Of a stretch of DNA of 64,000 bases, positions 1 to 10,358 are shown in pieces. A program made the position numbers and the translations under genes. Each line of letters starts with the position of its first letter. Positions within the stretch are counted from its first letter, which is position 1. The notes under the pieces are model-generated. The model made no database searches. It worked only from the letters and a program-made list of their open reading frames with translations, and had not been told where the DNA came from. Origin of the DNA: Wolfiporia cocos (taxonomy: Eukaryota > Basidiomycota > Agaricomycetes > Polyporales > Phaeolaceae); NCBI GenBank assembly GCA_029448655.1, contig JACCLO010000010.1, forward strand, positions 2,852,001 through 2,916,000, read 5' to 3'.

Positions 1-1
1 T

Positions 2-205
2 GTTCACAGTGGCCCGCAGAAAGGTGGCAGACAAGCCCCAGTGAACGTGAAGACTGATTCGTGGGAAGGCCATCCTCTGAAATGGCGTGACATATCGCAT
101 TCTCAGCCAAAAGCGCAGTCTACAAAATCCAAACAGTCTGCAGAACTCAAGCAAAGTAAGATAGGTCAGCTCGCTAAAGGGAGCAAACGGAAGGGACGCA
201 AGTGA
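2..205 (+). CDS. C-terminal tail of an unidentified protein (cut by window start)
   Basis: An open frame runs from the first bases to a TGA at 203-205, giving about 67 residues with no start in the window. The tail is Lys/Ser/Gln-rich and ends in a basic stretch (GSKRKGRK), as in many nuclear or nucleolar proteins. I do not recognise the family. It could also be a chance open frame, because the visible part is short. Confidence 0.4.
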   Translation, partial: VHSGPQKGGRQAPVNVKTDSWEGHPLKWRDISHSQPKAQSTKSKQSAELKQSKIGQLAKGSKRKGRK

Positions 206-1464
206 GAACGCTTATTTTACCGATGGTGGCAGCTGCTACCACCATTATAACGTGAGCTCTCATTGTCAACATGACTCTGCGGGAAATATCTTATCGAGGC
301 CGTTGTGGTGGAGATGCAACGAATGGCGGGTCGCCGATAACGAGCGCAAGAGGGACCGACTGTATATGTGGGAATGCGAACAAAAACCCACACAAGAAAT
401 ATGATTGGCCGCGCGCGATCCAGGCGATCGCGCAGCGTCAATGCGTAGCAAGACGAGACGCGACTAGTAAAAACTTTACGACTTGATTTGCTTACCGTGA
501 CCTTCCTGTTCGCGCTTGATTATGACCGTTTTACTGCTCTTGAGGGGATGGAGTCGCCTCACCAGTTCTCAGAGGTAGGCTCACACAAAAAACGCGAGGG
601 GAAAGATGGATTGCGCGCAGCGTGCGACCGCTACTTTATGTTACAAACGAGACGCATTGGAGAACCGGCCAGGAATTGAAAGAAAAAGAATTAGTGAAAT
701 ACGATCGAGAGAATGTGCAGAGCAATCGAGAGAAGTCAGCAATCATGTAGCTCGATATAGAAAAATGACTACCATATTCATGCAGTGGCTACTAGTCCAT
801 GTGAAGAAAAAAGAGCTGGAGGCCGCCGGCACAGACGCATTCGCCATACCGTTAGGACTGACACGTGAAACGCGCGATGGCTCAGATACCGTCAATGCAC
901 TCTAGACCACGCCCCATTTACGTGCGCATCTCGCCGCCCTCGAGCGCAGAACGTCGGCCTGGGTCGTGGAGCGGTGGACGCCTGGTAGAAAGGCTATGAT
1001 ATCTGATCTGTTCTCACGCATGCTTGAAACCCAACGACTGTAGGGATGTTTGAAGTTCTTGAGGCTGCTATTGTAGAATGTGACCCTCCTAGCCGTGTCG
1101 AACCTCGATCCCAGCTTGTTCAGCCCCTTGACCTGTGTGCAAATGAAGCCATATTAAGTGAGGTCATGTGTGCATGTGTAGCACACCCACCAGAGGATCA
1201 TACATGTCAGTCTTGTGCATAATCAGATCCGAGTTGTCCAGAGTGCCGAAGGGATTACCAAGTTTTCTGGCAGGCGTATATGGCTCATCACTGGGAACAA
1301 TCTCTTCAAGGAATCATTCAATGGTTCCCTGGTATTCATCAATTTTGTTTCTGATCTCTGAAGACCATCCATCCCAATATGCCTCACTGCTAGCATTCTT
1401 CTCATTAGAGACATTGATACTGCTGAGCGGTTTACGACAGGCCTGCGATGCGGGAGCAGTGCTA
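206..1464. other. Intergenic, no gene seen
   Basis: Only short overlapping open frames on both strands with no family motifs, no consistent splice pattern and no repeat structure I can define. Confidence 0.5.
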
Positions 1465-2118
1465 AGGCTCCAACCATATAATATACATGTACAGAAAATC
1501 GGTAAATGTATGGTATATGGTATATACATGGTTTACATGGTTTTTGGACAGTAAATTCTTAGACATCTTGGCATTGCCATTGCTTTACTCATATGGCTAT
1601 GGAGATTGTCTCTTCCTTTAATGACATGCTACAGGTATCAGCACTTGGCTGATGTGAGGAAAAAAACCGGTGTTCAACATTCAACAACCACACTAGTAGC
1701 AGGAATGGCTTAGGAGTTGTGCACAATGTGTGAGGTAGTGGAAAACTTGTATGCATGAGTCTAATGCATGATGCAATCACTATGTAGGATGATATATAGC
1801 ATAAACATAAATCTGACCTTACCTTCCACCAATGAGAGGGTAAGCAAAGCATGTGAATTATGTCTTGACATCTTTGCATTTGTGTGGCTGCCACCAGATT
1901 GTCCAGATCTCATATCACCACTGCACTGTACATTCTGTAAGACACATAACTAGTTCAGATGCACTATTCAAATCATCAATTGAGGGTCTAATATGAATGT
2001 AGTCACAACAATTATATACCATATAATATACCATGTACTCGGCCACATGTAAATATATGTATATAGTATATATAAAAAACCATGTATACATGGTATATAC
2101 ATTATATGGTTGGAGCCT
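1465..2118. mobile_element. MITE-like element with terminal inverted repeats and TA flanks
   Basis: The left end (1465 onward, AGGCTCCAACCATATAAT) is matched in reverse complement by the right end (ATTATATGGTTGGAGCCT, ending at 2118). Both ends are flanked by TA (1463-1464 and 2119-2120), as expected for Tc1/mariner-type target duplication. The subterminal DNA is rich in short ATATACATGG-like palindromes. There is no transposase frame inside, so it would be a non-autonomous element. Confidence 0.6.
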
Positions 2119-3319
2119 TAGGGAGCACCTTGGGAAGACATTGCACCACTCAAATTGAGAGCAGATGACATTGTCGTCGTGGAGAGAGGCAGAAACAGAC
2201 ATAGAGCTTAAAAATCTCATAAGTGGCATGCAGAATGACGTAAGACCCGATTGATGGCCAGCTGGAGGCTGCACAGTATCACTAGAGTAAGTGTAGGTGC
2301 AAGCTTCATTTGCTAGTGCACGCCGCCTCCAATACCAAGTGTGACAGCAGCATGACCATTACACTCTCAGGGTAGCTGGCTCTATTCCAAGAGTATGCTC
2401 CATAACCTTAAGTCATATAAATGGGGGACTTATCATACCACACTACACACATGTTTTCCATCTAAGCAATGACTTGGAACTTGGAACAGGAATGCATGCA
2501 CAGGAGAATCAGAGACTGTGGCCTCTAGTGATATGCCCTGTATTAGGAGTGAACCTACTGATTGTGCATTAACCTCTGATCCTAAAAGCTGAACAGCAAG
2601 TGATATCTTATATGTACTTCAAATCATTATTGTACGTGTTGAAGTGTGGCTGATGTGACTATAATTGAACATTCACAAGGCATTGTCTCACCAATCAACT
2701 GTTTCACATGAGACATGAATTAAATTAGCACTTGTGGATACATCTACAGTACACTATCTAATAACACATCATGACTATCCCCAACTTTTGTGATGCATTA
2801 CGAGATATATGCATTACCAGAATGTCACAAGTCTGTGACAACATGTGACATGATGTTACATATGTGATCCCCAGGCCTATGAGATGTCACACCCAGTGAA
2901 AGTACCACATATCCTCAGTATACCTATAAATACCAGAATAAATCAAAATTTACCTCTGAGATAACCATTTATACCAAAAGATACCAAAAGATACCAAAAG
3001 CTATATGCCAAGAGTCTGGGCAGTTCAATTACCGATGCCAAGACCTTCGTCATACCCATGCATACTACTTCATATCTTCAACATATCTTCGTCAAGACAA
3101 TTGAAATTGAGCTTGCTTCGAGTGCCTGTCAAGTCGAAAATCCGCGTTTCAAGACAAAAAATTTTATGTAGCGAAATTGGACTTTGTTACATGTCCAAGC
3201 ACCCACATGAGCAAGTTGCATGATTGCGTCATAGTGTTCTTGTGTCGCCGCTGTCTTTTCCTCTCATCTCTCCCTCATACTTCTACCATCCTCAAATCTC
3301 AAACTCTTATGGGTAGTAG
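2119..3319. other. AT-rich intergenic DNA with a 3x10-bp tandem repeat
   Basis: No gene is recognisable. Three perfect tandem copies of ATACCAAAAG lie at 2971-3000. A stretch near 2886-2905 (TGTCACACCCAGTGAAAG) is inverted relative to 15592-15613, suggesting fragments of a shared LTR family. Confidence 0.45.
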
Positions 3320-3890
3320 TGTCACGGATGTGCCCAGGGGGCCACTGTACTTCCCTCGCTATAGGTTCCACATGCGGCGCTAGGCGTACGCCGCGTCTCT
3401 GGTCCTCAGCCACCTCCTCGTGCGTCTCTCTAGTTTGTTGGTCACCTGACTGTTAGGTTAGCGCTGTAGGGTAGCGTGCGCCTCAGGTATCACATGTTAT
3501 GGTCACACAGTTACATGCGTCACTGTAGTTACATATATCATGTGCTCTCTTAGTTACGGCGCACAGGCCATCACTTTAGGGCGGCCATTACTGGCCAGCT
3601 ACACATGTATAAGTACGACGGATGAGGACTTACATCCTCATCCTTGAGATTCTCGTCAATGCACTATTGTGCCTCTCTTACTACTTCCCTGCGCGTGCTC
3701 TGGCCCGAGGGCCCCTCTTGTCTTGCTTGACTGTGTGGTGCCTCACTACGTCGCCTCTAGGAGTCCTTAGGTGGGGCTCGCCTTTGGTACAGCCGACAAG
3801 GTCACCGCTGGCGCGGCGTCGCACACATCTTGTAGGGCGTTAGGGATTCCCCCTGATGCCAGGGTCGCACAGACGAGTAAGTCTGTGACA
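3320..3890 (+). mobile_element. Solo LTR (gypsy-like), 571 bp
   Basis: It starts TGTCACGGATG and ends GTCTGTGACA, so it has TG...CA ends, and it is flanked by a perfect 5-bp duplication AGTAG (3315-3319 and 3891-3895). It is clearly related along its length to the solo LTR at 22583-23159; the blocks around 3750-3830 and 23020-23090 are nearly identical. A TATAAG-like sequence near 3609 suggests plus orientation. No internal region is present, so this is the product of LTR-LTR recombination. Confidence 0.85.
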
Positions 3891-5079
3891 AGTAGAGCAC
3901 TCATAGAGGGGAATATCTGCTCCTTGTAAGGCTTCAAATAGCAAATGAGTGAGTATATGGGCATGCAGCATGTGTTTCTGCCTTCTGCTGAGTTCTCGAC
4001 CACCCTCTGAGTTAGATTACGAAGATTACTACAAATTTCGAATTTTTCTAGTACGTGTTCCATTGCTGCTCTCATACACTTGTCCCATTGCATGTGCTGA
4101 TGTTGTGCATGGTGTGATGTGACCCCACAATGTACAACTCACCATGGCTTGTGGGGATGTGCACGGTGTTCAGCCTGCTTGTGCAGCATCAGCGGGTATG
4201 CACTCATAGCGCAGGCGGCACAGCTCGCTTCACCGCGCGCCTCCGGCTATTCAGCCAACACGCCCACTTGAGTTAGCCACCCTGCATGCCCTCCTGCAAC
4301 CAGTGTCCACACGCCCCACTACCCGACACCCTGTTCCGCGTCCCGCCCACGCGCTCTGCCTGCGACTTTGTCTAGCTGCCCGGCTCGTGTTGCTGTAACC
4401 ACCTGCGTGTTTCGCCGCCCAACCCGGCCCAGTCGTGCCACCGCCTCACCTCAGCCACCATGCAATTTCACTGCCCAATCCGCAGCCCAGATTGCAGCGT
4501 GCCCCCGCCTCGGCTCCTGTATCCCTGCACCCTGCCCCTATCCAGCACAGCGCCTTGTGTGTGCTCTTGCACGCCATCGTCCTCACCCGACCCAGCCTCG
4601 CCCGAGGACCACTTGAGGTGAGTTCCAGTCCTCCCGCATGGCTCACGCTCACATCTCCACCCAGGCTGGGATAGCCTGCCTCCCTCTCTCCCACGCCAGC
4701 GCAACTCCCCTTGCCAGCGCCCCCTCGACCTCCACCTCCTTCCCACCCTTCCTGCCATGCCCTCGCGCTTCTGCCTTGGATGGCCCGGTAGTGGAACCCA
4801 GTGATGGTGACATTGGAGAAGGTCAGCCCCAGATCGAGCAATGAGAGCCCCAAGTAAAACGAGAGAGTCCCAGGGTAAGTCATGGCTCGTTTGTGTTGAC
4901 AAACGGCGGCCAAAGTCTGGCCAGCCACATCAATTGCTGACTACCACTTGGGATTTAGGTACAAACGAGCAAAGGTATGCACTAGTACTACCCCTTTTAT
5001 ACCATTGCTAACCTCAGGGCAGGTGGTGCAGCTCACTTCACCATACACCTCCGGCTATTCTGCCAATATACTGTAGGTA
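3891..5079. other. GC-rich intergenic DNA with a diverged direct repeat
   Basis: No gene is recognised. Long open frames at 4435-4930 on both strands are low-complexity Pro/Ala/Arg reading of C-rich DNA. A segment at 4209-4250 recurs, diverged, at 5020-5067 (both contain CCTCCGGCTATTC), just beside the gypsy insertion site. Confidence 0.45.
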
Positions 5080-5084
5080 TGGGT
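5080..5084. repeat. Target site duplication TGGGT (left)
   Basis: TGGGT directly precedes the left LTR and is repeated at 15080-15084 after the right LTR. Confidence 0.95.
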
Positions 5085-5783
5085 TGACACAGACTAGACT
5101 GTGGGACTCACACTGTAACCTAATAAGCGACTTGAAGGAGTTGCTGGAGGTTGGTGAGGAGGCTAGTGGGCGCAAGCAGAGATGATATGTAACTGTGCGA
5201 ATGCAGAGAACAAATCTAAGGCTTATCCGCAGTGATAGCCCTACTTATATACATGCTTTGTTTGGTTACCGGTAAGGGAGCCAAACATGAAGGTGGTCTG
5301 TGCGCAGACATAACTAATATGGTTAAGTCGTAAACTACAATAGACCATGTGCGCCGGTAATGGCCGCACCAGTAAGACCGTTTGTTTGGACCGTAGGTCC
5401 ATGTTGTGGAAGTGGCTGTAGCTACGTTAGTAAGCCATGCATGTGATTCTTATATACCGGCATCGGGATATGAGTAATCATAAGGGCATTGGCATGTGAT
5501 AACGAGCGGGCCGCTTATCCAATCGTACTGACATAGCCCGGTACCGGGATATGAGTAAAGCGCGTGACACCGAAGGTTAGTCCGCTGAGTCATTGACGCG
5601 TACAAGCGTGTTATGTACGTGTTGTTATGACAAGTGGACGTATACCGCGTTGTGTACGTGTTGTTTGGTTGCGTGTACGTGTAGACGGGCGCTTAGCAGC
5701 GTAAATGTCTACAAGGTCGTAGAAATACCAGATAAATAGGTAAAAATACGGGAAAAATAGTGGCATGTCCCAAATCTGTGACA
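5085..5783 (-). repeat. 3' LTR of the gypsy element
   Basis: 699 bp. On the minus strand it starts TGTCACAGATTTGGGACATG and ends GTCTAGTCTGTGTCA. It is identical to 14381-15079 except at position 5378 (C versus T). Confidence 0.95.
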
Positions 5784-5796
5784 TTACCCCCTCTTC
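5784..5796 (-). promoter_or_regulatory. Polypurine tract (plus-strand DNA primer)
   Basis: Read on the minus strand this is GAAGAGGGGGTAA, directly upstream of the 3' LTR and just after the pol stop at 5823-5825. Its position and purine content fit the primer for plus-strand synthesis. Confidence 0.8.
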
Positions 5797-5822
5797 AGGT
5801 TTCATTGTCCCTAATGGAACGA

Positions 5823-8800
5823 TTATTTTCCTGTGGAGCCGAATCCACCAGTACCGCGCTCAGATTTAATCTTTTCAAAGTAAGATTTTCCGTGTAGCGT
5901 AATGTGCGGGTCCTTAGCAACTTCGCAGATGAGCTGGGCAATCTTATCACCGGCCCGAATATCGATAGATATATCGGAGTGATTCCGGAGAATGATGATT
6001 ACTTCGCCTTGATAATCGTGGTCGATAACGCCACCCATTACGTCTATGCCTTTTCGGGCAAGACTAGAGCGGGGGGCGATACGTCCGTAAGTGCCGAAAG
6101 GTACCTGGATCTTCAGTTTGGTGTTGTATTCTGTCTGCCCGTGAGCTGGCAGAACGTCGCCTGTTGCAGTGTACAGGTCAAACCCAACCGAGTCCTTGGT
6201 TCCCTTTTCCGGCATTCGGCCGCCTTCACCGACTACGATTTTCAAATCCGCGTTTTGGTTAATGTCCGCTGACATCCATCCCCCGTCGGGGTGTCTAACC
6301 ATGCGTTGCTTAGGATCCTTCGCAAATTCTTCGCGATACTGCGGCCAGTCGTCTGGCCACGTGCATTCGTCGGCTTCCCAGTCGTTGCTGTCAGGGTCGA
6401 AGACGTGAACTGCTTCTTTCCTTCTAGCTGAGCGCCTGAGGGGGACATCCTGCATTGGAATGGCGTGTGAAGCCTTGTATTCCTGCAGAATGTCGTATGC
6501 CGTGTCGAGATCGGCTTCGCGTACCCAGGAGTCGTCATTGATACCGAACCCTTTCCATCGGATTCTGTATTCAACTCTTCCTGCACGGAGACGATGATCT
6601 AAGATCTTCTCGACTTCCCATAACTCCTCGCCGTCGACCATTTCTGGTTGAGGCTCTGGTTTTTTCTGATGCACCGGGTCCTTGTACATGACCAACTTGG
6701 AAGCGTGAAATACTGGGTGGTAAGCCCTGTATTGCTCGTCCATGTGTACCCTAAAGGTGACCGGAGATAATTGTTCAATTATCTTAAATGGTCCCAGATA
6801 GCGTGGACTAAGACTTCTTTCGGAGTCTTGCCAGCTACGGGCGTCAACGAGAACTTTGTCGCCAACTTTAAACGGTACCGAGCGCTTATGTTGATCATAA
6901 TACCAAGACCAGCGTTCAGCAGCCAGTTTCATAGCTGCCTTAGCTTGTTCTTGTGCTGACCATCGTTCGTAAGCAATGACATTTAGGTCCACGTATTGTG
7001 TTGGACGTAAATTCGTAGGTCCTGCGTTGGGATGCCTTCCTAGTTCGACAAAGAATGGACTATTCTTTGTTGTCTCACTAGCCGCGTTGTTGTACGCGAA
7101 TTCGGCCGTAGGGAGAAACCATGACCAGTTATCCTTCTGAATAACATCGATGTAACATCTAAGATATTGTTCCAGGATTTGGTTAACTCTCTCCGTCTGG
7201 CCATCCGCTTGCGGGTGATAGGCAGTTGTCATTGACCGTTGGATTCCCAATTGTTCACACCATCCCTTAAACAAGGCAGCTGCGAATTGCGGGCCTCTAT
7301 CCGAAATGATTTGTTTCGGAAGTCCGTGGTTCGGATAGATCCGAAGGTATAGGAGGTTCGCTAATTCTTTCGCCGTTATCTTGTCTGATGTGGGAATGAA
7401 GTGCGCTCGCTTGGTAAGCCGGTCCACTATTACCATAATAGCATTGAATTGTTTCAATTCGCCGCTGGGCGGTAAGTGGACGATAAGGTCAATTGTGACG
7501 GTGTCCCAAGGTGCTTCCGGAACTGGGAGCGGTTGCAGGGGTCCGTACGGGGTCTGGTTGTGGTTCTTCATGCGTTGGCATGTGTCACAACCTTCCACGT
7601 ATTGCTTCACCATCGTGGTCATTCCAGGCCACCAGTAATTACGTGATAGAAGTTCATAGGTCTTCCATCGTCCGAAGTGTCCGGCAGTCACATGGTCATG
7701 ATGTAACTCCAGAATCTTCGTGCGCAATTCTTTAGGCTCTTTTGGAACGTACACTTTTCCTCGTCTGAGGAGTAATCCGGCCTCCATGTTCCATTCCTGG
7801 AGATCTTTACCGAATTCCTTGGGACCACTTTTCAGTAGTTCCTGGTAATCCTTGGTAATTTGATCGTTCATGAGGGCTTGCCGGATTTGTCGGAGGAGGT
7901 CCTCGTCGCCTGATTGTATCTCCTGCTGTGACGCTTCTAGCGCCCTAACCGTAAAGTATTCCGGTTTCAGCAAAATTTGATCGCGATTGTCGAGTTCCAC
8001 CCCCTCTTCATGGTCTGGCCTCCGTGACAGAGGATCAGCCGTTAGCATTGTTTTACCGGGTTTGTGGCACATGGTGAAGTTGAACCTTGTCAGGTAAAGA
8101 CTCCAACGTGCCTGTCTCCGGGTTAGCCGTTGTGCCGATTTGAAATATGTCAGATTGAGATGATCCGACCATACTTCGAATTTGTGTGGGTGTCCTTCGA
8201 GGTAATGTCTCCATTCCTCTAGAGCGCGGATGATTGCAAGCAACTCCTTATCGTAAATCTCATAGTTCCTTTCTGGTGCTGATAGAGATTTCGAGTAAAA
8301 GGCTACCGGGTGCCAGAGCTTATCCTCCGAAGAGTATTGCGATAGCACTGCACCAGTTGCGTAATCGGAAGAATCCGCTTCCACGCGGAACGGGGACTCC
8401 TGATCTGGGATCCGGAGTATTGGAGCCGATGTGAAAGCTTCCTTGAGAGTTTGGAAGGCTTCCGCTTGTTCGGGTCCCCAGTTCCATTGCGTGTTTTTCT
8501 TGGACAGTTCGGTTAACGGCTTAACCACTTTGGAGAAGTCTTTAATGAACCGCCGGTAGTAGTTGGCGAAGCCAACAAAGGCCTGGACGTCCTTCACCTT
8601 GGCAGGTGTAGGCCAGTCTATGACACCGGCTACCTTCTTAGGGTCCATTTCGACTTTTCCTTTGGAAATGATCATTCCCAGGTACTCAATACTGCTTTGT
8701 TCGAAGAAGCACTTTTCAGGCTTCGCGAACAAGTCGTTGTCTTGCAAGATTTGTAATACTTGCCTGACGATACGACGGTGTTCCAACAGGTCGTTTCCGA

Positions 8801-10358
8801 ACACAAGGATGTCGTCTAGGTAGACAATGACCTTTCCTTCTCTGATAAGGTCACCTAGAATATCGTTCATCATGTGCTGGAACGTGCTGGGTGCATTACA
8901 AAAACCGAAGTACATGACTACAGCTTCGTAAAGGCCGTTAGGCGTAATGAATGCGGTCTTCCATTCATCTCCCTCCTTGATTCTTACGTTGTTGTAACCC
9001 CAACGCAAGTCGAGCTTCGTAAATATCGAAGCCTGGCTAAGCTTATCGATAAGCTCGTCTATGCGTGGGAGAGGGTACCTATTTTTAATGGTCAAGTCGT
9101 TCACCTTTCGGTAATCGACTACCATTCGGGCTCCGCCGTCTTTTTTAGGAACGAAGAAGACCGGACTCGCGATCGGGGATTTCGAGTGTCGGATGTAGCC
9201 CTTCCGTAACTCTTCCTGAATCCACTGATCTAGCGAGTTCGCTTCCTGAGGAGACATCTTGTATGCCTTACTCGGGGGCGGTAGTACCGCGTCATCGGGG
9301 AAGTCGATGGCGTGGTCATATGGTTTCCGTTCGGGCATCCTTTCGGACGCGTGTTGAGAAAATACCGTGGGACCAAACTCCTGGTATTCCTCCGGAACCA
9401 AGGATTTCCATTTCTGGAGATCCGCATCTGTCAGGAATTCATCGTCCGACTTCTCCGTTATCGACTGAATGGCGTCGATAAGGAGTTCCGTTCCTTCGTC
9501 AAGGGTGTTCACCCAAGTGACAAAGGGATTCTCAGGCTCCTCTAAGCCGAGAAAATCTATTGGAAAGTCGTTGATGATCTGATAGATGTTGCGGGGTTCA
9601 ATTTCATCCTCTTCCTCAGAAATCGAAACCCGTTTGCCATGTTTGCATTTTTCCGTACACCGATATGTGAAGGTTCCTTCCGGCCAATTGAAGTCCGGGT
9701 TGTGTTTCAGGAACCAGTCATATCCGAGGATCACATCCGCATTCTGTACGTCCATTACGTACAAGAATTCGGTGGACTTGTGTTCCTCGTGCACCATATA
9801 AGCTTTTACTGCCATATTGATATTACCGGCGGTATTAGAGGTACCGTCGGCGTTGCGAATCTCGAGAGGTGAAGGTAGTTTCTGAGTGACTAACTTCTCC
9901 TCATGGACGAGTTTCTTATCAATGACGCTTATTGATGCACCGGTGTCGATTAATGCCATGGCGTTAACTTTCTTTCCGTATACCCACAATTCTACTTCGA
10001 TGGAGAACGATTTATTGTCGTCTCGAGAATCGTTTCCATGTACATTATACAAAGTGAAAAACTTCAGCGCGAGCGGGTCAGGATAAAAGTACTGTACAGG
10101 AGGGGCACGTGTAGCTAGTGTCCTTGTCCTCCGGGCAAAGTCCATTGCCGAGTTACCGAATATACCGAGATGGGATACCGGGTGACGTACGACCGTCTTA
10201 TCTTCCCACAAGATAAGGGGTCTCTGTGAAGCCTCTTCGTAGAGGTGCGCTTCTTCGGGGCGCTGTACACTCCCAGCCGCTGCGGGGCTGGTGTGTTCTT
10301 CACAGAACGTCTTCGAGACGTGTGGTTGGGGCGAGAGGAACCGAGATGGTCCCGACAT
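5823..10358 (-). CDS. pol: Pol polyprotein: PR-RT-RNase H-IN-chromodomain-dUTPase
   Basis: A 1,511-aa intact frame. Aspartic protease has DTG at 138-140. Reverse transcriptase spans about 360-540 with YLDD at 513-516. RNase H spans about 655-775. Integrase has an HHCC zinc-binding region (Cys924/Cys927) and catalytic Asp957, Asp1020 and Glu1056 (D-D-35-E). A chromodomain lies at about 1247-1295 (WEVEKILDHR, RIRWKG). From about 1370 there is a trimeric-type dUTPase with all five motifs: DSVGFDLYTA, PRSSLARKG, GVIDHDYQG (Asp1446, Tyr1449), RAGDKIAQLI and the Gly-rich RGTGGFGSTG at the C-terminus. The dUTPase should convert dUTP to dUMP and limit uracil in the cDNA. The frame is +1 relative to gag and overlaps it by 59 nt, with its own ATG at 10358, so pol is made either by +1 frameshifting or by reinitiation. 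Confidence 0.95.
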   Translation of the reverse strand: MSGPSRFLSPQPHVSKTFCEEHTSPAAAGSVQRPEEAHLYEEASQRPLILWEDKTVVRHPVSHLGIFGNSAMDFARRTRTLATRAPPVQYFYPDPLALKFFTLYNVHGNDSRDDNKSFSIEVELWVYGKKVNAMALIDTGASISVIDKKLVHEEKLVTQKLPSPLEIRNADGTSNTAGNINMAVKAYMVHEEHKSTEFLYVMDVQNADVILGYDWFLKHNPDFNWPEGTFTYRCTEKCKHGKRVSISEEEDEIEPRNIYQIINDFPIDFLGLEEPENPFVTWVNTLDEGTELLIDAIQSITEKSDDEFLTDADLQKWKSLVPEEYQEFGPTVFSQHASERMPERKPYDHAIDFPDDAVLPPPSKAYKMSPQEANSLDQWIQEELRKGYIRHSKSPIASPVFFVPKKDGGARMVVDYRKVNDLTIKNRYPLPRIDELIDKLSQASIFTKLDLRWGYNNVRIKEGDEWKTAFITPNGLYEAVVMYFGFCNAPSTFQHMMNDILGDLIREGKVIVYLDDILVFGNDLLEHRRIVRQVLQILQDNDLFAKPEKCFFEQSSIEYLGMIISKGKVEMDPKKVAGVIDWPTPAKVKDVQAFVGFANYYRRFIKDFSKVVKPLTELSKKNTQWNWGPEQAEAFQTLKEAFTSAPILRIPDQESPFRVEADSSDYATGAVLSQYSSEDKLWHPVAFYSKSLSAPERNYEIYDKELLAIIRALEEWRHYLEGHPHKFEVWSDHLNLTYFKSAQRLTRRQARWSLYLTRFNFTMCHKPGKTMLTADPLSRRPDHEEGVELDNRDQILLKPEYFTVRALEASQQEIQSGDEDLLRQIRQALMNDQITKDYQELLKSGPKEFGKDLQEWNMEAGLLLRRGKVYVPKEPKELRTKILELHHDHVTAGHFGRWKTYELLSRNYWWPGMTTMVKQYVEGCDTCQRMKNHNQTPYGPLQPLPVPEAPWDTVTIDLIVHLPPSGELKQFNAIMVIVDRLTKRAHFIPTSDKITAKELANLLYLRIYPNHGLPKQIISDRGPQFAAALFKGWCEQLGIQRSMTTAYHPQADGQTERVNQILEQYLRCYIDVIQKDNWSWFLPTAEFAYNNAASETTKNSPFFVELGRHPNAGPTNLRPTQYVDLNVIAYERWSAQEQAKAAMKLAAERWSWYYDQHKRSVPFKVGDKVLVDARSWQDSERSLSPRYLGPFKIIEQLSPVTFRVHMDEQYRAYHPVFHASKLVMYKDPVHQKKPEPQPEMVDGEELWEVEKILDHRLRAGRVEYRIRWKGFGINDDSWVREADLDTAYDILQEYKASHAIPMQDVPLRRSARRKEAVHVFDPDSNDWEADECTWPDDWPQYREEFAKDPKQRMVRHPDGGWMSADINQNADLKIVVGEGGRMPEKGTKDSVGFDLYTATGDVLPAHGQTEYNTKLKIQVPFGTYGRIAPRSSLARKGIDVMGGVIDHDYQGEVIIILRNHSDISIDIRAGDKIAQLICEVAKDPHITLHGKSYFEKIKSERGTGGFGSTGK

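Noticed and set aside
2971..3000. CRISPR-like or satellite array
   Set aside because: Only three 10-bp units without spacers; a simple tandem repeat. No CRISPR, rRNA or bacterial-type operon is present in the window.
4435..4930. Frames of 79-160 aa on both strands
   Set aside because: C-rich low-complexity DNA read in several frames; no motifs and mutually exclusive.
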